A stretch of DNA of 5,434 bases from contig CAZYLH010000069.1 in assembly GCA_964648695.1 (NCBI GenBank), forward strand, positions 1 through 5,434. Direction: 5' to 3'. The position numbers were made by a program, and so were the translations under genes. The notes beneath the pieces are model-generated. The model made no database searches, was not told the DNA's origin, and saw nothing but the letters and a program-made list of their open reading frames with translations. This DNA is from UBA4292 sp964648695 (GTDB lineage Bacteria > Bacillota > Clostridia > Lachnospirales > Lachnospiraceae). Shown here in pieces: positions 1 through 5,324 of this stretch. Numbering within the stretch: the stretch's first letter is position 1; the number at the start of each line of letters is the position of its first letter.

Positions 1-27
1 TTTTGTCGCTTGTTTCATAATACGTTA

Positions 28-58
28 AAGGGCTTTCCCGGCATACGGAAAAGCCCTT
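28..58 (-). terminator. Probable terminator after rpmF
   Basis: An inverted repeat pairs AAGGGCTTT (minus strand 58-50) with AAAGCCCTT (36-28). A further CCG/CGG pairing sits inside, next to a one-base bulge, and the loop is short. It lies 14 bases past the rpmF stop codon, where the transcript would be expected to end. The U-rich tail on the minus strand is short (TTT, then AACGTATT), so termination may be incomplete and downstream genes outside the window could still be reached. The stem is seen directly; its role is inferred. Confidence 0.6.
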
Positions 59-71
59 CCTGTACTTCTTT

Positions 72-251
72 TTATTCAGCGGGGATGATCTCCTTCTTGT
101 TGTAAGAACCGCAAGCCTTGCATACTCTGTGAGGCATCATAAGCTCGCCGCACTTTGAACACTTTACAAGATTTGGAGCACTCATCTTCCAATTAGCGCG
201 ACGCTTGTCACGTCTTGCCTTGGATGTCTTATTCTTAGGACAAATTGACAT
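72..251 (-). CDS. rpmF: 50S ribosomal protein L32
   Basis: This is a 59-residue protein starting MSICPKNKTSKARRDKRR and ending NKKEIIPAE. L32 is a small basic protein of the large ribosomal subunit that sits against 23S rRNA. The N-terminal half is rich in Lys and Arg. The C-terminal half carries a zinc-ribbon pair, C31-S-K-C34 and C44-K-A-C47, so this is the zinc-binding (C+) form of L32. There is an additional Cys at position 4. The length is normal for bacterial L32. The start is fixed by a strong AAGGAGGTG site at 258-266 that is formed by the last codons of yceD, whose stop codon ends 3 bases before this ATG. The two genes are therefore almost certainly co-transcribed and probably translationally coupled. 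The identification is firm. Confidence 0.97.
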   Translation of the reverse strand: MSICPKNKTSKARRDKRRANWKMSAPNLVKCSKCGELMMPHRVCKACGSYNKKEIIPAE

Positions 252-254
252 GGT

Positions 255-773
255 TTACACCTCCTTATTATTGGCATTATAGATATCTAAAATCTTGGCC
301 ATACGGGGATCAAGCACCGTGTTATCACAGTCACAGGGCCCAAGGTTTAAATTCTTCCCGCACCCCCGACATAAGCCCTTGCAGTCATCGCTGCAAAGCA
401 CGCTTATCGGCATGTTGACGAAAAGCTCGTCGAGTACCAATAAATCCACGTCAAGACTATATCCACTAACATATGGCAATTCATCTAGGCCTTCAGCGAG
501 ACGCTCAAAATCCAGTTTGGTACAAAGTTTTAGATCAAATGTAACCTCAGTAGGTTCTAAACATCTGGTGCAAAACATTTGCAGCTTAAACTTAGATACG
601 CCCGTAACTTCTAACTGTCTCTTGGACTTACGAAGAACTCTTAGCCCCACCTCTGACTTATCAGTAAAATCACAGGTTTTACCGCTAAAGTAAACATTCT
701 CCAACTCCAGAGGACATGTAAGCTCAAGTGAGGCGTCCTCCCGCTCAAACAGCTTCGACAAATCAATCTGCAT
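255..773 (-). CDS. yceD: YceD/DUF177 family protein (23S rRNA accumulation)
   Basis: This 172-residue protein belongs to the DUF177/YceD family (YlbN in Bacillus). In E. coli and plants, family members are needed for normal accumulation of 23S rRNA. The sequence shows the family's cysteine pattern: C68-T-R-C71 in the middle, then C127-S-D-D-C131-K-G-L-C135-R-G-C138-G-K-N-L-N and C147-D-C149 near the C-terminus. These probably bind a metal. The tail DPRMAKILDIYN matches the usual DPR-type ending. The length is typical. The ATG at 773 has AGGAG (779-783) five bases upstream; a second ATG four bases earlier is out of frame. A yceD-rpmF pair is conserved across many bacteria. Here it has its own consensus promoter just upstream. 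The exact molecular function of the protein is not settled in the literature I know. Confidence 0.93.
   Translation of the reverse strand: MQIDLSKLFEREDASLELTCPLELENVYFSGKTCDFTDKSEVGLRVLRKSKRQLEVTGVSKFKLQMFCTRCLEPTEVTFDLKLCTKLDFERLAEGLDELPYVSGYSLDVDLLVLDELFVNMPISVLCSDDCKGLCRGCGKNLNLGPCDCDNTVLDPRMAKILDIYNANNKEV
258..266 (-). promoter_or_regulatory. rpmF ribosome binding site inside the yceD 3' end
   Basis: AAGGAGGTG is nearly perfectly complementary to the 16S anti-Shine-Dalgarno sequence. The same bases encode the final Lys-Glu-Val of YceD, directly before its TAA stop. A ribosome finishing yceD would therefore uncover or deliver itself to the rpmF start, which helps tie the two products together. 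Confidence 0.85.
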
Positions 774-810
774 ACATACTCCTAACTATCCAAATATGCA
801 CACCTAGTGC

Positions 811-839
811 ATTATACTCACGAGGGGAGGTTTTGTCAA
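811..839 (-). promoter_or_regulatory. Perfect-consensus sigma-A promoter for yceD-rpmF
   Basis: On the minus strand, TTGACA (839-834) and TATAAT (816-811) are separated by exactly 17 bases. Both hexamers match the vegetative consensus at every position. Transcription should start near 804-808, leaving a leader of about 30 bases before the yceD ATG. It lies in the short gap after pta, so the ribosomal pair need not depend on pta transcription. Confidence 0.9.
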
Positions 840-841
840 TA

Positions 842-873
842 TGAAAAATAAATTTTTCGCGCGCTTCCGCACG
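842..873 (-). terminator. Possible terminator after pta
   Basis: Just past the pta stop codon the minus strand reads CGTGC-GGAA-GCGCG, a 5-bp GC-rich stem (one G-U pair) capped by a GNRA-type tetraloop. It is followed by CGAAAAATTTATTTTT. The T-rich part starts several bases after the stem rather than directly at its foot, so this is a weaker match to the intrinsic-terminator pattern. It would separate pta from the yceD promoter. Confidence 0.4.
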
Positions 874-879
874 GATTTT

Positions 880-1767
880 TCAGGATTTTTGCAGCGCTTC
901 TTTTTCCGCCTCTAGCGCCTCCGCCTGAATGGCTGTGATCGCCACAACGCCTACAATGTCATCCGCACTGCATCCACGGGACAAATCGTTTACTGCCATG
1001 GCAAGCCCCTGTGTGATCGGGCCGTAGGCCTCCGCCTTTGCAAGCCTCTGAACCAGCTTGTAGCCGATATTTCCCGCGTCAAGGTCGGGGAATACCAGGA
1101 CATTGGCGTGTCCTGCCACATCGCTACCGGGTGCCTTGTATGCCGCAATCTCTGGCACAATAGCCGCATCTGACTGAAGCTCCCCGTCAATCTTAAGGTC
1201 CGGTGCCATCTCATGGACAAGTTTTACAGCATTTACCACCTTGTCAACCTCCGGATGGCTTGCACTGCCCTTTGTGGAATGGGAAAGCATGGCGATGATT
1301 GGCTCCTCCTGCACCAGCAGGCTGAATGTCTCCGCAGAGGAAAGCGCTATAGCCGCAAGCTTTTCAGACGTGGGACTCTGCTCCAATCCACAGTCGGAAA
1401 AGATAAATGTTCCGTTAGCGCCCATATCGCAGTTTGGAATTATCATCAAAAAGAAAGCCGAAACCAGCTTTGCGCCCGGCTTCGTCTTTAAAATCTGAAG
1501 TGAAGGACGTAGAGTATTTGCACTGGANNNNNNNNNNNNNNNNNNNNNNNNNNNNNNNNNNNNNNNNNNNNNNNNNNNNNNNNNNNNNNNNNNNNNNNNN
1601 NNNNNNNNNNNNNNNNNNNNNNNNNNNCCAAGGATGATGAGCTTTGCCATATCCTCCTGTAGGATTTTTTCCGCTGCCGCCCAAACTCTTGGCTCCATCC
1701 CTTCCGGAAGTACGATGGTCTTGTAAGCCGCTTTTGCCCTTGCTTTGATGGTGTTAATAAAACTCAT
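880..1767 (-). CDS. pta: Phosphate acetyltransferase (phosphotransacetylase), interrupted by assembly gap
   Basis: Pta interconverts acetyl-CoA plus phosphate and acetyl-phosphate plus CoA in the cytoplasm. With acetate kinase it forms the main acetate/ATP route of fermenting bacteria. The N-terminus (MSFINTIKARAKAAYKTIVLPEG) and everything after the gap fit the short, single-domain Pta class. Seen directly are NTLRPSLQILKT, SAFFLM, GTFIFSD, MLSHSTKGSA, IDGELQ.DAA, KAPGSDVAGHANV, FPDLDAGNIGYK, AEAYGPITQG and NDLSRGCSADDI. The Arg of NTLRP and the Ser-Arg and second Asp of NDLSRGCSADDI correspond to the catalytic/CoA-site residues described for Methanosarcina thermophila Pta. As written it has 295 codons including 34 unknown, while the family is usually 325-340. 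The 100-N run therefore probably hides about 235 bases. The ATG at 1767 has no clear Shine-Dalgarno sequence, but in-frame stops lie just upstream and the N-terminus aligns with the family. No ackA follows. Confidence 0.95.
   Translation of the reverse strand: MSFINTIKARAKAAYKTIVLPEGMEPRVWAAAEKILQEDMAKLIILXXXXXXXXXXXXXXXXXXXXXXXXXXXXXXXXXXSSANTLRPSLQILKTKPGAKLVSAFFLMIIPNCDMGANGTFIFSDCGLEQSPTSEKLAAIALSSAETFSLLVQEEPIIAMLSHSTKGSASHPEVDKVVNAVKLVHEMAPDLKIDGELQSDAAIVPEIAAYKAPGSDVAGHANVLVFPDLDAGNIGYKLVQRLAKAEAYGPITQGLAMAVNDLSRGCSADDIVGVVAITAIQAEALEAEKEALQKS
1528..1627. other. Assembly gap (100 Ns) inside pta
   Basis: There are exactly 100 unknown bases, the usual placeholder for a scaffold gap of unknown length. 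The flanks encode ...AKLIIL on one side and SSANTLRPSLQ on the other. In Pta proteins these are about 78-80 residues apart, not 34, so the true gap is probably near 235 bases. That the reading frame survives the placeholder is partly luck and does not prove the gene is intact here. Confidence 0.97.
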
Positions 1768-1896
1768 AGTTTAATTTACCGACTACACACGCGCACAGAT
1801 GAAAGCACACGCCGCAGTGCTCTCCTTCCCTAAATATATACCGCAAGCTCTAATCCGCCTGCGCTTTTTGTTGGTCGTTCCAAACTCAATACTGTT
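1768..1896 (-). promoter_or_regulatory. pta mRNA leader with two hairpins
   Basis: If pta is transcribed from the candidate promoter at 1897-1925, its 5' leader is about 120 bases long. It contains two clear stem-loops with 8-base loops. One pairs CGCAGGC with GCTTGCG (1842-1863, 7 bp with one G-U). The other pairs GAGAGCAC with GTGCTTTC (1801-1824, 8 bp with one G-U). A purine-rich GGGAAGGAGAG (1820-1830), resembling a ribosome binding site, is partly locked in the second stem although it lies over 50 bases from the pta ATG. No known riboswitch class was recognised. The hairpins are seen in the sequence; a regulatory role is inference. Confidence 0.4.
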
Positions 1897-1925
1897 TTTA
1901 TACTATCGCAAAAAAATCTTGTATA
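1897..1925 (-). promoter_or_regulatory. Candidate pta promoter overlapping palindrome 1
   Basis: On the minus strand, TATACA (1925-1920, 4 of 6 matches to the -35 consensus) lies 17 bases from TATAAA (1902-1897, 5 of 6 matches to the -10 consensus). The -35 element is the centre of the palindrome at 1917-1930, so a protein bound there would block or alter polymerase binding. Transcription would start near 1890. Confidence 0.5.
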
Positions 1926-1930
1926 CAAGA
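1917..1930. promoter_or_regulatory. Palindromic operator-like site 1
   Basis: TCTTGTATACAAGA is a perfect 14-bp palindrome. Its core CTTGTATACAAG has the look of operators bound by dimeric winged-helix repressors such as the GntR/FadR or MarR families, though no regulator gene is present to confirm this. It covers the -35 region of the candidate pta promoter. On the minus strand it is directly followed by seven Ts. Confidence 0.6.
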
Positions 1931-1973
1931 TACATTGTGCACTTTTTGGGATTCGAGGATGTTTTTAAGAAAC

Positions 1974-1982
1974 ATTATCCCA
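1974..1982 (-). promoter_or_regulatory. Candidate extended -10 promoter upstream of pta
   Basis: The minus strand reads TGGGATAAT, a TGn extended -10 motif with GATAAT matching 5 of 6 consensus bases. Palindrome 2 (1997-2010) lies in its -35 zone. If used, it would add a longer pta leader that runs through palindrome 1. Confidence 0.35.
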
Positions 1983-1996
1983 TTTCCTAACACAAC

Positions 1997-2010
1997 ACTT
2001 GTGTACAAGT
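1997..2010. promoter_or_regulatory. Palindromic operator-like site 2
   Basis: ACTTGTGTACAAGT has perfect 6-bp arms around a 2-base centre. It matches site 1 at 11 of 12 core positions (CTTGTNTACAAG). The two centres are 80 bp apart. It is placed between, and overlaps, candidate minus-strand promoter elements, which suggests paired binding by one regulator. Confidence 0.55.
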
Positions 2011-2036
2011 TTACCATTTTTCACTTTTGATGACAA
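2008..2036 (-). promoter_or_regulatory. Second candidate promoter toward pta, overlapping palindrome 2
   Basis: On the minus strand TTGTCA (2036-2031, 5 of 6) lies 17 bases from TAAACT (2013-2008, 4 of 6). The -10 element runs into palindrome 2, so a bound protein would cover the start site. It is one of three alternatives in this region and there is nothing in the sequence that selects between them. Confidence 0.3.
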
Positions 2037-2045
2037 GGGTTATTG

Positions 2046-2074
2046 TTGATTTTTTACGATAAATGAAGTAGGAT
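2046..2074 (+). promoter_or_regulatory. Weak upstream promoter candidate for tmcAL
   Basis: TTGATT (2046-2051) and TAGGAT (2069-2074) are 17 bases apart, each matching 4 of 6 consensus bases. Use of this site would give a leader of about 95 bases. That leader contains alternative short hairpins (GGCATC with GATG..CC at 2081-2106; CTGC with GCAG at 2094-2113; TGCC with GGCA at 2103-2116) that cannot all form together. It is reported as a possibility only. Confidence 0.25.
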
Positions 2075-2128
2075 GATACAGGCATCGGACGGTCTGCAGA
2101 TGTGCCCTCGCAGGCAAGCATGACCTCT

Positions 2129-2137
2129 TGATATAAT
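2129..2137 (+). promoter_or_regulatory. Extended -10 promoter for tmcAL
   Basis: TGATATAAT is a perfect TGn-TATAAT extended -10 element. No good -35 hexamer lies at the right distance, which is normal for this promoter type. Transcription would start near 2144, about 33 bases before the tmcAL ATG. Confidence 0.6.
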
Positions 2138-2176
2138 CAGGATAAGTAAAAAAACCTGTCAGAAAGGAAATCATAG

Positions 2177-3520
2177 ATGAAGGTTGTCGGAATAGTCGCA
2201 GAATTTAATCCGTTTCACAACGGCCATAAATATATCATAGAGCAGGCAAAGACTCTCTCAGGTGCTGATTACTGCGTAGTAGTTATGAGCGGAGATTTTG
2301 TGCAAAACGGAACCCCCGCCATATGCTCTAAGGAACTTAGGTGTAAGATGGCGCTATTGAGCGGTGCTGATCTGGTGTTAATGCTTCCGGTAAGCGTTTC
2401 CACCGCCAGCGCAGAAGGCTTTTCCGAAGGGGCCATCGCGCTTTTAGACGCCCTTGGCTGTGTGGACACTCTCTGCTTTGGAAGTGAAAGCGTGAACTTA
2501 GAGCTGATGGAAGGCATCGCGGATATTCTGCTTTGTGAACCTGAGGATTACAAAATAAGTCTAAAAAGAGGTCTCGCCGCCGGAATGGCATTTCCCGCAG
2601 CCAGAGAAAAAGCTGTCATTGACTATATAAAGAGTCCCACCTGTCAGCCTAACCTATATCAAAAGCTCCCTGGCTTTATACCCAGTCAGGAAGATGTTTC
2701 ACATCTTCTCTCCTCCCCAAACTCCATACTTGGGATCGAGTATTTAAAAGCCATAAAGAGACTTGGCTCTGATATTAAGCCCCTTCCCGTAATAAGAAAA
2801 GGTGTTAATCATCTTGAAGAAAATATTAAGAGCGATGAGAGTTTCTGCTCTGCCACCGCTCTTCGCACCCTTATAAAAAACTGTTCCTCCGCAGAAGATA
2901 TCACAAGCATCCTCCCATCATATGTGCCGGAGAATATTTTAAGCATTTATAAGGATAATCTTTTTAAGTCCTTCCCGGTTTTAGAGGCTAATTTAAGCAG
3001 CTGGCTAACCCATCTCATTATGAGCTCTTCGCCTGAAACTTTAATGAAAATAAGCGACTGCGATGCATCCCTTACAAACGCAATTTCCGGATGCCTTTTT
3101 AATCTAAATGAAATGGACGCATCCTGGGATAGCATTATCTCACTTTTGACCACCAAAAATTATACCAAAAGGCGTATATCCCGTGTTCTTCTTCACGCCC
3201 TTCTTGGAATAAAAAGAGATGACATTTTAGAGTTTAAAGCCCATCACTACTGCCTGTATGCCCGGATCCTGGGCTTTTGCTCTGGGAGCACTCCCCTGCT
3301 CCATAAGATCAAAACCACATCCAAAATCCCTCTTATCAGCAAGCTTGCAGATAAGGAGAATGCTCTTAGGTGGTATCAGGATGATGAAAAAATTTCTCGC
3401 ACTGCTCTCCGGATGCTGGATCAGGATATCTTGGCAGGAAACCAATACAGCCTCCTCCAAAAAGAGCTCTATGGATGTCCTGTTTTACATGAAATGCAGA
3501 AAAACATCGTTAAGGTATAG
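2177..3520 (+). CDS. tmcAL: tRNA(Met) cytidine acetate ligase TmcAL (YlbM)
   Basis: TmcAL uses ATP and acetate to form an acetyl-adenylate and transfers the acetyl group to the wobble cytidine (C34) of elongator tRNA-Met, giving ac4C. This 447-residue protein starts MKVVGIVAEFNPFHNGHKY; the nucleotidyltransferase HxGH motif is H14-N-G-H17. Other family marks are SGDFVQNGTPAI (38-49), FGSE (101-104), SPNSILGIEYLKAI (180-193), SATALR (225-230) and a basic RRISRVLLHALLGI helix (332-345). Length is normal for clostridial members. The motif usually written QRG reads QNG here (N44). The start has AAGGA eight bases upstream (2164-2168). The gene is divergent from pta and ends 11 bases before a terminator stem. 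In B. subtilis ylbM also lies next to the yceD homolog ylbN and rpmF, so the neighbourhood is ancient. Confidence 0.96.
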   Translation: MKVVGIVAEFNPFHNGHKYIIEQAKTLSGADYCVVVMSGDFVQNGTPAICSKELRCKMALLSGADLVLMLPVSVSTASAEGFSEGAIALLDALGCVDTLCFGSESVNLELMEGIADILLCEPEDYKISLKRGLAAGMAFPAAREKAVIDYIKSPTCQPNLYQKLPGFIPSQEDVSHLLSSPNSILGIEYLKAIKRLGSDIKPLPVIRKGVNHLEENIKSDESFCSATALRTLIKNCSSAEDITSILPSYVPENILSIYKDNLFKSFPVLEANLSSWLTHLIMSSSPETLMKISDCDASLTNAISGCLFNLNEMDASWDSIISLLTTKNYTKRRISRVLLHALLGIKRDDILEFKAHHYCLYARILGFCSGSTPLLHKIKTTSKIPLISKLADKENALRWYQDDEKISRTALRMLDQDILAGNQYSLLQKELYGCPVLHEMQKNIVKV

Positions 3521-3531
3521 AAAACAACGAA

Positions 3532-3566
3532 ATCCCCGTCAGAGCCCAAGAACTCTTAACGGGGAT
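3532..3566. terminator. Bidirectional terminator between tmcAL and the hydrolase
   Basis: ATCCCCGT (3532-3539) pairs perfectly with ACGGGGAT (3559-3566), and AGAG/CTCT extends the stem inward around an 8-base loop. On the plus strand it is followed by ATTCTTTATTT, and on the minus strand by TTCGTTGTTTT. It can therefore end transcription of both convergent genes. Confidence 0.85.
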
Positions 3567-3571
3567 ATTCT

Positions 3572-3638
3572 TTATTTACTGACCGGAACAACTGCCAATT
3601 CGCCGCCGAGAGCATTTGCAATCTCTTCTTTTTTATTA
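3572..3638 (-). other. Frameshifted C-terminal extension of the hydrolase
   Basis: Right at the hydrolase stop codon, the frame one base forward stays open for about 20 codons. It reads GNKKEEIANALGGELAVV then PVSK and a stop at 3572-3574, five bases short of the terminator stem. Removing one G from the four-G run at 3639-3642 would join the two frames as ...NLPVGNKKEEI. The extension has protein-like composition. Either a single-base insertion (mutation or sequence error) cut off a native tail, or the tail is non-coding chance. Confidence 0.45.
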
Positions 3639-5324
3639 CCCCACCGGCAGATTCACCGCTGACGGATACGCTTTCCCGCTATAAATTGTCTGAACCGCCT
3701 TTTTTGTCTTTTCCTTAAGAGCCCACACACCGGGATAATTGGTGTGAGCGCTGTACTGCGGAAAATCTGACGAGGAAATATCCACACGAATTCTGGAACC
3801 CTTTTTAATTGTCCACACAATATCCCATGTATCTACATTGACTTTTACGATTTCTCCCGGAGTGTATATCTGACGTTTCTTAGAATGTCCCCGGTAAGCC
3901 ATGGTAGTAATGCCAGAACGGATATTATAAGCCTCCCCATTTTCCAGCACTTCCATAACCTTTACAGAAAATGCTGTGTCTTCCGCGTCCGAGGATACGT
4001 ACAGATCCACGTTGATTTTTCCTATAATGGTAATGTCCTCTGTAATCGGCTGTGATATAAAACTGACCACATCCTCCCGGTAATCCGGTCCCGGCTGTTT
4101 TAAGCTGCCGTTTGATGTCCAGCTTTTAAGACAGGACTCTGTTCCATAGGAAGGCACCGGATTTTCAGGGTCGTACACAAAGGAAAGTTTATCGTCCTCT
4201 TCCGGTCTGTCCTCACATAAAGTCTTGTCAGCCATATTCAGATACAAATGTTTGGTTTTCTTTTCTTTAGGCCATTGCTTTTCATCCATCCACCGGTCTT
4301 CTCCAATAACGTACAAACTGACGCCGGACCCTGGATTTGTGCCTTCTTTAAGGAGAGTGTTAAAAAAGTTATAAATATCAGTGATCTGGTTGCTTCCTCC
4401 GTTTTTACACTCATGGGCATGAACCACATTCTGTTTGCCATGATTCCATGGGCCGATGCGTAACAGACATTTTTCAAGTCCTTCCCCGGACATGGTCCGG
4501 TAGCCGGACAATGCGCTTCCAAGATGATGGTCATACCATCCTTCCTCAAAGACGATAGGAATATTAACCTTAGAAGGCATCTGCCTTAACACGCTCCAAA
4601 ACCCTGTATTCCAGTAATTATCTGTCCCATCCGGGCTACAGATCATTTGTTTATACCATGGCAGCTTTACTTTCCACAGAGCTTCATCCACATGAACCTG
4701 GGGCCTAAACCGACAAGACTCTATATAATCGGCATTCACGGGGGCACCGGCATTTTCCATAGCCCAAGAGGTGAGCACATCCTGCCGAAACAAGCCATCG
4801 TTAAATGCGGAAATGTAGCGATCAGTACCATATACCGAAAGGTACATACCTTTGACCTTATCCGGAAGACTGTCGATCATAGCCCATCCGGTAAGTGCAA
4901 GGTATGAGGCTCCATAATAGCCAATGCTCTCCACCCAGGGCTGATCTGCAAGCCAGTTGATCGTATCTATTCCATCGGGACGTTCATGGATATTCGGCTC
5001 CCATACGCCTTCCGAACCCTCGGTTCCCCGGCAATACTGGATCACACTGAAAAATCCTCGGGCCGCAAAATTTCTGGCCTTAAGAAAATCGCCTGCCTGA
5101 TTGTTGGGATAGCAGGTACGCACCAGCAGCGTGGGCGCACTTAAAACCCCTTTTTGACGGAAAATGTAGGTTTTAAGTCGTACACCGTCAGACATAGGCA
5201 CCATTTCCGCCGTTTCCTCCACATCATCAAAACTGCACTGTGCCGGAAAACGGTTAAATTCCTGCTGGATCTGCGCCATCATTTTCCTTTGAACTTCTGC
5301 CATATCCATCTTTACTTTATCCAC
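3636..5324 (-). CDS. CocE/NonD family alpha/beta hydrolase (X-Pro dipeptidyl-peptidase S15-like)
   Basis: This 562-residue serine hydrolase belongs to the CocE/NonD/PepX-like group, which includes esterases, acylases and dipeptidyl-peptidases. From the chosen start, the nucleophile is S140 in GYYGASYLA, the acid is probably D265 in EEGWYDHH, and the base is H295 in GPWNHG. The fold appears as an N-terminal alpha/beta hydrolase (about 40-330) with a helical cap inserted after the nucleophile, then a beta-rich jelly-roll C-terminal domain (about 338-562; YVIGEDRW, SRIRVDISSSDFPQY). The nucleophile elbow lacks the second Gly of the common GxSYxG form (Ala here). There is no signal peptide or membrane segment, so it is cytoplasmic. 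GGAGGT (5331-5336) sits 6 bases before GTG at 5322-5324; the GTG at 5330 directly abuts it and is too close. The substrate cannot be told. See the frameshifted tail at 3572-3638. Confidence 0.88.
   Translation of the reverse strand: MDKVKMDMAEVQRKMMAQIQQEFNRFPAQCSFDDVEETAEMVPMSDGVRLKTYIFRQKGVLSAPTLLVRTCYPNNQAGDFLKARNFAARGFFSVIQYCRGTEGSEGVWEPNIHERPDGIDTINWLADQPWVESIGYYGASYLALTGWAMIDSLPDKVKGMYLSVYGTDRYISAFNDGLFRQDVLTSWAMENAGAPVNADYIESCRFRPQVHVDEALWKVKLPWYKQMICSPDGTDNYWNTGFWSVLRQMPSKVNIPIVFEEGWYDHHLGSALSGYRTMSGEGLEKCLLRIGPWNHGKQNVVHAHECKNGGSNQITDIYNFFNTLLKEGTNPGSGVSLYVIGEDRWMDEKQWPKEKKTKHLYLNMADKTLCEDRPEEDDKLSFVYDPENPVPSYGTESCLKSWTSNGSLKQPGPDYREDVVSFISQPITEDITIIGKINVDLYVSSDAEDTAFSVKVMEVLENGEAYNIRSGITTMAYRGHSKKRQIYTPGEIVKVNVDTWDIVWTIKKGSRIRVDISSSDFPQYSAHTNYPGVWALKEKTKKAVQTIYSGKAYPSAVNLPVG

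Larger units (their letters stand above)
1917..2010. repeat. Degenerate nested inverted repeat between pta and tmcAL
   Basis: Read inward from each end, both halves show the same order of short blocks: CTTGTRTACAAG or its near copy, then TTGTG, GGGAT and ATGTTT, meeting at a 5-base centre (TTAAG, 1965-1969). The inner ATGTTT/AAACAT and GGGAT/ATCCC pairs are exact; the spacers between blocks differ in length (35 versus 28 bases). The whole is therefore an imperfect inverted repeat of about 94 bp. It could be an old inverted duplication, a small mobile-element remnant, or a compound operator. Confidence 0.45.

Noticed and set aside
1..18. ATG AAA CAA GCG ACA AAA on the minus strand as the start of a next gene
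   Set aside because: It has no ribosome binding site, it follows the terminator stem directly, and six codons are too few to judge. The usual next gene, plsX, starts differently.
295..693. 132-codon plus-strand frame opposite yceD
   Set aside because: It is the antisense of a well-supported gene. It has a Ser/Arg-rich composition typical of shadow frames and no ribosome binding site.
1801..1815. Possible CcpA cre-like site (TGAAAGCACACG...) upstream of pta
   Set aside because: It lacks the central CG of the cre consensus and the right-hand half does not match. The bases are better explained by the 1801-1824 hairpin.
1799..1990. 63-codon plus-strand reading frame in the pta/tmcAL intergenic region
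   Set aside because: It has no ribosome binding site, an unlikely composition rich in Leu, Tyr, Phe and Arg, and it runs through the palindromes and the antisense of the pta leader. It is better explained as chance in regulatory DNA.
3258..3662. 134-codon plus-strand frame overlapping the end of tmcAL
   Set aside because: It lies mostly in another frame of tmcAL, crosses the terminator hairpin and shows no recognisable protein features.
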